Of a stretch of 64,000 bases of DNA, positions 46,126 to 56,051 are shown piece after piece. A program made the translations under genes and the position numbers. The stretch's first letter is position 1; each line of letters starts with the position of its first letter. A model generated the notes under the pieces. It saw only the letters and a list, made by a program, of their open reading frames with translations. It did no database searches and had not been told where the DNA came from. The stretch comes from Chlorella sorokiniana (Eukaryota; Chlorophyta; Trebouxiophyceae; Chlorellales; Chlorellaceae), in contig CP084610.1 of NCBI GenBank assembly GCA_025917655.1, positions 1,798,001 to 1,862,000 on the forward strand, written 5' to 3'.

Positions 46126-48751
46126 ATGCAGTCAAAGGTTTTCAAGCACGCACTGGCAGCGCTGCTTGCTTTTGGCATGTCGGCGGCGGCCGCCGAGGAG
46201 CTCGTGGCCCTGGGGCCCACCCCCTCACCAACTGCTACACCGCCAAGGAGCTGTACGGCACAGACGTGGGTGCTCGGATCATATATGGGCCGTCGACGGT
46301 GCTTGCTGCCTTGTCACTTGGGTGCACTGATGCGGCTCTGCTGTGACTCCCTGCGCTCCTGCCCTGCCCTTCCGCAACAGACCGTGTTCTCTTTTGCATG
46401 CCTGCTGCGGCTGCCCCCCACCCCCGCCCTAACAACCCCACACACACGGACAACTCCTTAAGCAAACACAATACACACATGTCCACTGCCATCCTCCACG
46501 CACCCGCCACCATTCCCCGCCTCTGCCTGCCCCCCCTTGCCGCCGCAGGCCGGGTTTGCTGCCGAGATCACCAACAGCTTGAACTACACGCAGCTGGGCT
46601 CCTTCCCCACAGAGGCAAGCAGTGCTGACACTGCTGACACTGCATGCCGCCGCCGCCGCCCCGTGCCCCGCGCGCGCGCCCCCTTCCCCCTCCCCCGTGT
46701 GCACTCAGCACCTGCCGGCGGGCCCGGGCGGGTGGCGGTGCTGTGCATTGACACGCTGCGGCCTGCCAGGTGTTGACCATGTCATTCTTGTCCGCCTCCC
46801 TTTCCCAGGGATACACGATGGACGACTTCCTGGCCCTCGGCAACGAGACGCTGCCCTGGACGGGCGGCGGTGCCACCGTGTACAAGGTGCAGCGCGGCTG
46901 CCCCCACACACCCCACACCCCACCCCCTTTCCCGTTTCTGGGATTGGGAGAAGGGATGTTGGGCTGCAAGGCTGCAAGGCTGCAAACAATTGGACTGATT
47001 TTCTGGCTGCGACTACCCTCACCACCGACATACACCGCACGAGTGCACTGCTGCAGGTGCCTGCCTTCAGCGCAAAGTGCTGGAACACGAGCGTGCCTTA
47101 CAACAACTGGTGCGCAGAACGTGTGTGTGTACGTGTGTCTCTGAAGCTGCGCCGGCACTGGGCCATGAACAGTTGCTCAGCTGGCTGCCCCCGCCGCCCG
47201 CTGAACCCAGCAACGCCTTGTCCCGTTGCCGCAGGGCCACTTGTGACGGTGCTGCCAGCCCCGGGGCTTGCGTGGTGGACTGGCCCATGTTCAACGCCAG
47301 CTGGGTGAGCCCTGCTTCTGAGGCTCGATGGACCTCAGCCTGCTCACCGCGGTCAGCGTGGTCAGCATGCTGACGCTAACAAGCGCAGGGTCAGCCTGCG
47401 GCGCCAGGGCTGCCCTGCGGACAGGCTTGGCGGGGGGCACAGAGGCTTGTGGTTGGGCGCACAAGTGGCGCGCCAGTCGGCAGATGAGCCGTGTGGGCGG
47501 CTGCCCAAACTGGCCCCATTCCGCCTTGCGCCCCCCACAAACACACACATGCAGATGGTCATTGGCCAGCTGCTGTGCAAGGGCGACTACCCCACCCCCA
47601 GCGACGGCGGCTTCTCCGAGGAAAACCCCGCCCCCGGCAACATCTCACTGGTGCTCACCAACCAGGTGGGCTGCCGTCGCTGCCTGCCTTGCTTGGCCAG
47701 GGTGGCCAACAAAAGCCAGGCGACCGCAGCTGTGGCGGTAGGAAGGGGTGGGGGAGGGGCAACCCGACGTGGTCAAGCTCCAGCGGCGGTGGGGAAAGGC
47801 TGCTGAGCTGGCGTGCCCTGCCCACGTGCCCGCAGTGCTCCCAGTACACCTACCAGGCCACCCCCGGCGACAACGCCAGCACCTGGTGAGTCACGGCAGG
47901 CCGCTTGCCAGGCACGATGCCATCATCAGAACCGGCAGCAGCAGAATGCTGGTTTCGACCCACGGCCCGCCTAGCGCTTGCACTGCCACCGTCGTGCCGC
48001 AGGTATTACGTGATGACCGACGAGTGGGGCGAGCAGTACGCCATGCAGAGCGTGCCTGACTTCCTCCCCGCCAGCCAGGTGGGTGTGGGGGCATGCGAGG
48101 GTGGCGACACCAGTTGCCAACAGCAACCGCTGCCCGCCGCGCGGTTGAGCTGATGAGCAGGGTGCCGCCTTTCTGCCGCCCTGGGCGGGCTTGCATCGAG
48201 CCTGCTGCCCCCTGTGTCGCATCGCCTTCCCCGCAGGAGGAGTGGGAGGAATACATGGCAGGCGTGGTGCTGCCCGAGGGCTGGTCGCTGGGTGTGAAGC
48301 AGGTGGAAGGCACCGAGACGCACTCCATCTACATTGCGGGCGACGCCTGCCTGCTGGTGGTCCTGCTGGACAACCTGGGTGAGCGCTGGCGCAGCCCCAT
48401 GCTTGCTGCTGCTGATGCGCCCCTTGCTGCCAGACAGGTGGAAAGCCGGGGGTTTGAAGCCGGGCGGGGCGGCGGCGGGCTTGAGCCAACAAGGCGGCAG
48501 CTGGCAGCCGCAACGGACCCGCGTGCAACCCTCCCTCACCCCTGGTTGGCTCCCAACGACGCCTGCGACCCCACCTCCACTTGGGGCTGCCTGCCGCCGC
48601 CGCAGGCAACCGCTACCACCAGCTGACCTACGATGTGCCGCTGGCGGAGGGCCTGCTGGGCAGCATGCGCTGCGACGCCACCAACGCCGTGCCGCTCACC
48701 CTGCTGGACAAGCTGATCCAGGCGCCACGGGCCGCCAGCACCACCGCTTGA
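46126..48751 (+). CDS. Secreted Cys- and Trp-rich glycoprotein of unknown function
   Basis: Not recognised. The ATG at 46126 begins a signal peptide (MQSKVFKHALAALLAFGMSA then AAAEE). Restoring one C in 46220-46224 gives GPTPLTNCYTAKELYGTD. Further exons: AGFAAEITNSLNYTQLGSFP, GYTMDDFLALGNETLPWTGG, VPAFSAKCWNTSVPYNN, CDGAASPGACVVDWPMFNAS, MVIGQLLCKGDYPTPSDGGF, NPAPGNISLVLTNQ, CSQYTYQATPGDNAST, WYYVMTDEWGEQYAMQSVPD, EEWEEYMAGVVLPEGWSLGV, THSIYIAGDACLLVVLLDNL, GNRYHQLTYDVPLAEGLLGS and a last part to TGA at 48749. Six N-glycosylation sequons (NYT, NET, NTS, NAS, NIS, NAS) and evenly spread cysteines fit an extracellular or vacuolar protein of about 290 residues. There is no membrane segment after the signal. 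The intron after 46614 has a GC donor. Confidence 0.72.
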
Positions 48752-48881
48752 TGCGGGACCCGCTGTTGCTTCGAGAGACTTGGATTGCGTTGCAGCACGG
48801 CAAACGTTGATGACAGAGACTCGCGCAAACTGATTCTGCAAAGCCATACAACAACTACAGAGGAGCGCACAGGGCGGGCCC

Positions 48882-48886
48882 TGTAA
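48882..48886 (+). terminator. Candidate TGTAA poly(A) signal, secreted glycoprotein gene
   Basis: TGTAA lies 131 bases after the stop codon, in the short gap before the convergent PUS10 gene. Confidence 0.45.
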
Positions 48887-49021
48887 AATGGCGTGCAGCG
48901 CCGCGAACAGCGCCATGCTGGCCTTTGCACCACGCATGCCCCAGGTTCCGCTCGTCACCCCACCAGCTGTTGCGGGCGCCGCCGCCGAGTGCCCGCCGCA
49001 GCATGCTGATGCAGTGGAGCA

Positions 49022-51162
49022 TCAGTCGGGGCCGAAGCCCATGTGCACGTCCAGCACATCCAGCCGCACGCACTGCACCCGCAGCCCGCCCAGAAGGTCT
49101 CCCAGGCTTGGCCTCGATCGACCCAAGTCGCCTGAAGGAGGGGGTGGGTGATGGGAGAGGCCAGAAACTCAAGGTGTCGCCTGGCACTCAAGGTGTCGCC
49201 GTGGCGCCCATGCAGGGCACCCTGGCTGCGTCCGCTTGCAGCGAGGTTCAGGCAGCAGTGGTGCTGCAGCGGCAGCAGCGGACCAGCAAGGCGGCAGGCG
49301 TGGAGGCAGGGAGCAGGGCAACCGGCATACGGCACGGAGGGCGGCGGGAGCAACGCAAGGCAGGAACGAGGGGAAGCGGGCGCACCGTGCACAAACTCCT
49401 TGACATACGTGCCCGCCTGGGTGCGCAGCCGCAGCGCAAAGTAGCCCGGCGGCTGGCCCTCCAGCCGCTCGCCCCGCAGCCGCAGCACGCGCCTGGGCCG
49501 CTCCATGTTGGCCCGGCGGTGCAGCACCTGCGCGCGGGGTGGGAGGCGCTGGGAGCGTTGTTTCATTGTGGCCGTCTAGGGGGTGGGGTGGGGAGGACGG
49601 GTCAGCTGGGGCTGACAGCGGGCGCACTGCTGCTCTGCAGGAAGAAACTATGCCCATGCGGCCGGTCAGCGTTCCAGTTAGCCACGGCTTGAGCTTTTGG
49701 TGCGCGGTGGGGACACCTCTCACCCGCACGGGCGTCTGCTGCACCACCTCCACCTCCCCCATGCGCTCCAGGGCCGCCAGCTCAGCATCGCCCAGCGGGC
49801 GCGGCGCCCAGCACAGGGCGCAGTACGACTTCTCCTTGTCCTGCTCCCCCTCCTTGAGCGCCGCCAGGGCGGCGGGCGAAGCGGCGTGCAGGCCCCGCAC
49901 CGCCACGCCGCCGTGCGAGATCTGCGGCAGTGGAATGATGGGACCAGGGGTTGGGTTGGGTGGGGGGGGGGGGGGCATGTGCCAGCACCAATGCTCGACG
50001 CAACTTCCCTCCCAGCACAGGGCTATTGCATGCACAAGAGACAGAGCACTGTGAAAGATGGTGGCTGAGAACAAGCAAGCTTCTGCTGCAAGTACTTGCG
50101 AGGCAGCAGGCCCGCCAGGGCCCGTCTGCTGACAAAGCCCACCTCCTCCACCGCCGCCTCCATGAGCCGCAGCTCCTCCGCGGGCGGCATGGCCCGCCGC
50201 GCGTTGTGGATCTCCAGGATGAATGGGCGGCCGGCGCCCAGCATGCGAACGTCGATGTCCTCTCGACCTGCTCCCTCAGCGTGATGGAAAAAACGGACGG
50301 CTAAGGGGGTGGGACAGCAGGGCGGCAAGGCAGCAGCACGCTGGGACAAAGCATGCAGGGTGTGGGGCCGCGGCCGGGGCGGGCGTAGCAGCGACACATG
50401 CATGTCCCGCGCCCACGGCCGCCGTGCATGGCAGTTCAAGCTGCGGATGGCGAGAGCCCTGCCTGCGGTGACGAGGGTGTAGGAGTCTGCCTGGAAGGCG
50501 GGCAGTACCGCCGCCTCGATGGCCTCCTGCACCGACCCCTCCCCCTTGCGGGCGCCGTCGATGAGCCAAGGGGACTGCGGGATGCCACGGCGCAGCTTCA
50601 GGTACCGCCCCCACGTGCAGCGGCCGCCGCCGTGCCTGCAGCTGCAGCACGGCCGGCGTCGCGGGGGGCGACAGCCGCGCAGCAGCCGCCGGGCAGCTGG
50701 CCGAGAAGGCTGCAGCATCCAGGGCCGCCAGCCGCTGCACCACAGCGTCGGTCAGGGCCAGCGTCTCCGCCTGCCGCCACTGCTGCTGCTGCTGCGCCGC
50801 ATGCCGCCCGTGCCGCCCGCGCCGCTGCTTTCCTCCACCTGTGGCGAGCCAGCCGCACTCGGCCGCTGCGTCGACGTGCGTCACGTTGAGTGCGATGCGC
50901 AAGTCTGACTGTGCTTGGTGGGGCCTGCCCAGAGCTGCTGCGAGCAGGGCGGTGAACTTCAACTTCACAGCCTCTTTGACGTCTGCAGCAGGCCGAAGGG
51001 AGGGAGAGCATGGACAGCATCAGCAAGCCTGGGCGACACCATCCAGCCCGCACCGCAGCAGCCCTGCTCCTCCTCGTTCCTGCGCAGAGGCTGTCCTGCC
51101 GCAGCACGCGGCCCGCAGCCCCCAACCTCACCCATTGCTGCCGCCAGCGCCTCGCCCAACCC

Positions 51163-51199
<37 letters not shown>

Positions 51200-52001
51200 G
51201 CATCTGGTTGCTGCTGCTGCTGCTGCTGGTCGCGCTGGCGCAGGCGCCAGCTCAGCGCTTGCTGACGCACCGCCAGCGAGGCGGGCAGCGACACCTCCAG
51301 CGCAAAGCCGTCCAGCTGGAACTCTGCCGCCACCGCTGCCGCCGCCGCCGCCAGGCTGGGCACGGCTGAGGAGTGCTGCGACACCGCGGGCGCCCCGTGG
51401 TCTGCCGCTGCCTGGCCGCCGCCGCTGCCGGCTGGCAGGGATGCGTCGCCAGGCTCCGCCGCCGCCGCCGCACCCGACCCAGCCCACAACCCCGATGCCG
51501 GCCCGGGTCGCTCAGACTGGAGCTACTAGTCAGCAGCTCAACTGGGCAGCATGTTTGACTGGTTGTGGCTTCTGCTGTATCGCTTACGCCGCTGGCTGCG
51601 TTGGTGCCAGATTCAGGATGGAGCAGGCCCAGGCACAAGGGGCAAGCTGGGGCGGCGGGAGGCGCATCCAGCCGACGCCGTTTGGAGCCCTCGCCACCCT
51701 CCTCCGCCACTGCTTCGCCAGCATCTGCGCTGCCTGAGGCCCGCGCCTCCATCTGTTCAACAACATCTGCAGCGCTGTGCGGCAAGTTTGGGCTGGTGTA
51801 GGCTGCAGCGTCCCTCACTGCTGCCAGCCGCAGGCAGCAGCCGCCGCAGACCTGCAACAGTGTGTGAAGGGGCAGTTGGGTACGGCGCAGCATATTCGAC
51901 AGTCTTTCCAGACCTCCCATATTCACCTGCAGGGCTGCTGCCTCCTGAAGCAGCGGCAACAGGGAGGGCCTCGTGTCGATGGCCGCCAGTAAAGCCTCCA
52001 T
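49022..52001 (-). CDS. PUS10: tRNA pseudouridine synthase Pus10
   Basis: Forms pseudouridine in the T-arm (positions 54/55) of tRNAs in archaea and many eukaryotes. The ATG at 52001 reads MEALLAAIDTRPSLLPLLQE. Zinc-binding pairs VCGGCCLRL and ACPLCLGLL mark the Pus10 N-terminal domain. A middle domain (QLDGFALEVSLPASLAVRQQ) is followed by a long Gln-rich insertion. The catalytic part has GRYLKLRRGIPQSPWLIDG, EGSVQEAIEAAVLPAFQADS, GAGREDIDVRMLGAGRPFIL (the conserved GREDxDVRxLGxGRPF) and EIHNARRAMPPAEELRLMEA. The end is LKEGEQDKEKSYCALCW, EVVQQTPVRVLHRRANMERP, LRTQAGTYVKEFVHGDLGRS and LDVLDVHMGFGPD, then stop at 49022. The C-terminal QAGTYxKEFVHGDxGR block is diagnostic. It is head-to-head with thymidine kinase. 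Confidence 0.93.
51164..51198 (+). repeat. CTG microsatellite (polyglutamine in PUS10)
   Basis: An almost pure run of about eleven CTG triplets. With a second shorter run just downstream it encodes two polyQ tracts on the minus strand, interrupted by PDA. Confidence 0.93.
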
Positions 52002-52275
52002 GTTGGGTGAAGCTCAGAATAATAGCCACAACACTCAGACTGCCTTCATCAATGCATGCGATGGGGGAGCATGGAATTCCATTTCGGCGGCAGTGCCAGG
52101 CAGGCGGGGTTGAATGAGTCCTTGTTTGAAGTCTTTGTACACACCAGACTGTCCTATCTTTTCGTGGTGATTGAGCACGCGGCCCTGTCGTCACCGCTTG
52201 GGACTGTCCTGTGCTCTTCCCGCCCTTTGCTGGTAGCGCAGCCTGTCCAGTCATCGTCACACTGCAACGACCAAC
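52002..52275. promoter_or_regulatory. Divergent intergenic region, PUS10 / thymidine kinase
   Basis: 274 bases between start codons. Both promoters must be here. No specific element is recognised. Confidence 0.45.
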
Positions 52276-53992
52276 ATGTCTTTGACATTTGCAGCAGGCA
52301 ACATGTCCTTGCGCAACTGCAGGGCGGTCGCGCCCGCTGCTCGAGCGGCGGCTGCAGCAGGTCCCTGGGCTGCTTTGCAGCGCATGCTGGCTTTGAGTGC
52401 ATGGAGAGGCAGCGGGCTTCGGCAGCGCCGCGCCACCGCCAGCGCTGCGGCGGAGCCGGCCTCGCTGGCCGGCGGCAGCGCTGAGGCGGCGGCCGCGGCA
52501 GTGCAGCAGCAGCTCTCGCAGCCTCACGAAACACCTTCCGCACCACAGCAGCAGCAGCAGCAGCAGCATGGATCCATCGAGATTGTGCTGGGCCCCATGT
52601 TTGCCGGCAAGACCACCGAGCTGCTGCGGCGTGTGGAGCGGTATGAGGCGGCGGGGCTCAGCGTGGCCGTCGTGAAAAGCAACAAGGACGACCGCTACTC
52701 CGCCGCCCACGTCGTCACCCACGACGGGCTGCAGCGGGTGAGGCCCTCGCAGCGCCCGCCGGGACGCCTGAACGGCAGCACTCGCATCGCTTCTGCCCGC
52801 CTTGACTCACCGCCTTGCTCGGGTGCAGCTGCATCGAGAGCCTGGCGCCGCTCCACCCACGGCCCCCACCCCTTTGCAGGCCTGCTTTGCCAGTCCCACG
52901 CTGGCGGCCTTCAGGGGCGGCGGGGGCAGCGTACGGCGGCTTCCACGTCATCGCAGTCGACGAGGCGCAGTTCTTCCCGGGTGCGCTGCGCTGCGTGGCG
53001 GTTCCGGCCCACCGGACAGCGCACGCAACCGCTGGGCTGCCTGCTTCGTGTTTGGTTCTTCTTCTGTTTGACCGGATTCAGATGGCAGCGTAAATCGCGA
53101 TCCGGGAGGCCTGCCAGGGTTTCCTTCCGCCCCAGCGCGGGCTCCTGCTGAGCATCGCCCCATTGAGCTTCCTGACCCCTTGTCGCCCGCGCCCCCAATC
53201 AACCCCCTCGCCAGACCTGCGGGAGTTTTGTGCCCACGCCGCCGACCACGAGCACAAGCGGCTGGTGCTGTCCGGGCTGGACGGCGACTTCCAGCGGCAG
53301 CGCTTCGGCCAGGTGCGGCGAGGGCAGAGGCGGCCGCCGCGGCTGCAGCAGGCACGGTCGATGCGGCAGCCAACTGCGCTGGGTAGCTGCCGGTCTGGCT
53401 GCCGGGCGTTGTCCGCGCGCCTGCTGCACCCCTTCAACAGTCAAAGAGACTCTGCTGGCTTTGGCTTCTCTTGTTGCTGAAGGTGTTTGTTGTGTGGTGC
53501 TCACCGTTGCGTGCCCCTGCTCCCCGGCTGACCAGGTGCTGGACCTGCTCCCCATGGCCGACAGCGTCACCAAGCTCACCGCCCACTGCAAGTTCTGCGC
53601 TCAGGTGGGCGGCGGCAGGGACAGCCGGCAGCTGGGGCGGCAGCGCCAGCTTGTTTCGTCAGCTTCGGGCCTGCCTCGACATGGGGCCGACACCTCTGCT
53701 TTGGGAAGTTGGCTTTTGTGTCACGTGTCACTGATCCGGCAACTGCTGCACTAATGTGTGCAAAAGCCTGGCTGCCCGCAGCTGGCACCTCCCCTCTCCC
53801 ACCGCTATGCCCCCGCCCCTGCCCCAACAGGAGGATCGGCGCACCGCCGCCGTCTTCTCGCTGCGCATCACCGCAGACAGCCGGCAGGAGGTGGTGGGTG
53901 GTGCAGACGTGTACGCGCCCGTCTGCCGGCGGCACTACGTGCAGCTGTCGACAGTGCGGCAGCAGCCGCTGTCCAGCGGTGGGGAGGACTGA
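52276..53992 (+). CDS. TK: Thymidine kinase, TK1 type, with organelle-type leader
   Basis: Salvage kinase that phosphorylates thymidine to dTMP. The ATG at 52276 starts a leader of about 95 residues that is Ala/Arg/Ser-rich and acid-poor ([20 protein letters not shown]), followed by a Gln run. The kinase core begins [20 protein letters not shown] (P-loop). It continues [49 protein letters not shown] (Walker B DEAQFF, spliced), [20 protein letters not shown] (lasso start) and [20 protein letters not shown]. The zinc site is CKFC plus CRRHY near the C-terminus ([20 protein letters not shown]). Stop at 53990-53992. One frame slip lies in the exon around 52915-52935. Plastid or mitochondrial targeting is inferred from the leader. 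Confidence 0.92.
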
Positions 53993-54032
53993 TGCCCGGC
54001 CGATCATTGTCATCCTTGCAAACTGCTTGCAC

Positions 54033-54037
54033 TGTAA
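54033..54037 (+). terminator. Candidate TGTAA poly(A) signal, thymidine kinase
   Basis: TGTAA lies 41 bases after the TK stop codon, inside the gap before the convergent SelU-like gene. Confidence 0.5.
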
Positions 54038-54219
54038 TGCTGCAAATCAGTTTTTATGTACACTAGGTGGGATATATCAGTTGCAGAGATACAGGTGCCA
54101 AAAAGATGTTGTTCTACAAGGCGGGCGTAGAAGACGAAACGCTGGCTGGTGCAGAGGATCGGGAAGGAGCAGTGAGCACGCAGCAGCAGCAGCAAGGTTG
54201 GCAGGGGTAGCGGTCGTGG

Positions 54220-54267
54220 TTCAGCCGGCGGGGGGCAGCAGCGCTGCCGTTGCCGCGCTGGCGTCAT
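54220..54267 (-). promoter_or_regulatory. Candidate SECIS element in the 3' UTR of the SelU-like gene
   Basis: Minus strand, about 115-165 bases after the stop codon. ATGAC (54263-54267) is followed by GCCAGCGCGG, an apical loop starting CAAC, and CCCCGCCGGC, then TGAA (54220-54223). The two arms pair at eight of ten positions. The loop AA comes 12 bases after the TGA, the distance expected for a eukaryotic SECIS. Weak points: two mismatches, TGAA rather than the commoner NGAT, and a competing six-pair hairpin (CAGCGC with GCGCTG). It was read by eye and not scored. Confidence 0.4.
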
Positions 54268-54381
54268 GAGGGCTGCCGCGTCCCGGCCAGATGCCTCTGC
54301 TGCTGCTGCTGCTGCACATGGTGCTGACCCTGACGCCTGTTTGCGTCCTGGACGGAGACGGGGATGTTTGCAGCGCGCGGC

Positions 54382-55221
54382 TCACAGGCCCTTGCAGGCC
54401 TCGGCCACCAGCAGATCAAAGTCCACGTGGGCTGAGGTGGCGGCGTCGTAGTGCGCAAACAGCAGGCGCCGGCCCTCAAAAATGACGACGCCGCCCTGCG
54501 GGGCGAGGGTGGCGGGGGAGGCAGGGGGTTGAGGGGGCGGAGGGTGCTCAGCATGCAGCGTGAAACTCTCGTGAACTGATCAACGTTCTCAGCCACCCGC
54601 CCATCCACCCACCCGTCGCATCAACCCCTCAGATCCCCCTGGCACCTGCTGCAAGGCTTGGTCGGAGCGGGGCGGGTGCCAGATGCCGTCCTGCCGCTGC
54701 GCCGCCAACCACTCGGGCAGCAGGGACTTCAAGTCTCCCACCCGCCCCTCCTTGATGCGATCCCAAATGGCCAGCGGCGTCTGTGCAGGAGCAGGCGAAA
54801 CAGGAAGGGGGAGGGCGGGGCAGGTGTGTACAGCTGCGCAGCGCTGCACGCTGGCGGCGGCGGCAGGCTGTGCAGCGCAATCGCGTAGGGCTGTGTGTCC
54901 CGTCGCCTCCTGAAGCTGCCTGGCTGGGAGCCAACACCCTCCCATGCCCCATGGCCCCCAGCAACAAGTACAACGCAGCCCAGAGCAGGGCAACGCCCTG
55001 CAGCGCGGCGCAGCGCGGCAGGCGCACATTGTACGACAGGAACGTCTCCGCCACCCCCTTTTGAAGTCCAGGGCGGCGTAGGTTTGGTTGTCGGGGTCGC
55101 ACAGCAGCAGCTCGGGGGAAGCCTGCTCGGAGGATGAGAGGATGATAGGTGTTGAAAGGGTGTGATGCTGGTGGAGTGCGTGCGGTTTGTGATTTTGGGG
55201 GCGCCAGGGGGCTCGCGGGCG

Positions 55222-55256
<35 letters not shown>

Positions 55257-56051
55257 GGCGGCGCCACAGCATGGCAGCCATGTGCGATGTAAGCAGCGGC
55301 ATGACACAAGCCACAAACCACAAGCCACAAGCTGGCTGCACCATGCTGTCGACCACCCCACGCCTGCACCGCCTGCCGCGCTCGCCTGTGCGCTCCACAA
55401 AGTCTTTGCCCCTGGCGGGGGTGCCTATGGTGACGAGGAAGAGCTTGACGCCTCGTTCGCTGAGAGCCGGCAGCACGTCGCGACGCAGCTGGCGCGCCAG
55501 CTCCCAGCAGAAGGGTCAGCCCTGCGGGGAAGCAGCGAGTGACAAAACAACACGCCGCGCAGGGTGATCAGCCGTGCGACTTGGAGCCGCAGCATCCTGT
55601 AGCATCGCGAGCCTGAGCTGCCGGTTGCCTGACGTGCAGGAAACGGCGGCGGTGCAGTGCGCGCTGCGTGCGACCCGCTACCGCTCAGCCACCTGGGCGC
55701 TCTCTGCAGGCTTACCATCGAGCGGCCAAAGGCCAGCACCACCCTCTCCTGCTCGCTCCAGAGGCTGGTCACGTCCAGCTTCTCGCCAGTGCTCGCAAGG
55801 TACACCTGGCAGCCCGACAGCGCCTGCCAAGCATCCTGCTTGACGGTGACGGCGCTGCCGCCGCCGCCGCTGCTGCCGCCCGCTGCCGACGTGCTCATCG
55901 ATCGGCGGGCCTGTCGCCGCGGCAGCCGAGCCGCATTCGATCCGGGCGTGGGCCCTGCAGGCTGCAGGGGCAAGCCGGTGCGCGGTGCCGGCAGAGCCTG
56001 TGCGAGCCGCTCGCCCGGCACCACCAAGCGGGCCCGAGACCCTAGCATCAT
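54382..56051 (-). CDS. SelU / PRXL2-type thioredoxin-fold protein with a UxxC site (probable selenoprotein)
   Basis: AhpC/TSA-2 (PRXL2) family redox protein. The ATG at 56051 starts MMLGSRARLVVPGERLAQAL, an organelle-type leader. Then VKQDAWQALSGCQVYLASTG, LDVTSLWSEQERVVLAFGRS and M, with a GT donor after 55716. Exon 2 begins at 55521 with GGC TGA CCC TTC TGC TGG, i.e. G-stop-PFCWELARQLRRDVLPALSE, then RGVKLFLVTIGTPARGKDF. Family members have G-C-P-x-C-W-E-L-A here, so the TGA (55516-55518) replaces the first Cys of CxxC, as Sec does in SelU. Later exons: ELLLCDPDNQTYAALDF, VAETFLSYN, PLAIWDRIKEGRVGDLKSLL, DQALQQ, GGVVIFEGRRLLFAHYDAAT and FDLLVAEACKGL, stop at 54382. A missing G at 55054-55058 and a slip near 55108 break frame. 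Intron 2 may use a GC donor (55385). Confidence 0.82.
55210..55262. repeat. GGC/GCC microsatellite in an intron
   Basis: A run of about a dozen GGC triplets inside an intron of the SelU-like gene. Confidence 0.9.
55516..55518 (-). other. In-frame TGA read as probable selenocysteine codon
   Basis: TGA on the minus strand (TCA on plus), the second codon of exon 2, three codons before the resolving-position Cys (55507-55509). Coding similarity to the family continues on both sides in the same frame. Confidence 0.7.

Noticed and set aside
54012-54049. Alternative SECIS, a minus-strand hairpin flanked by TGAT and GGAT
   Set aside because: The helix is short with a bulge and the loop AA is about 17 bases from the TGA, too far. 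The 54220-54267 element fits better.
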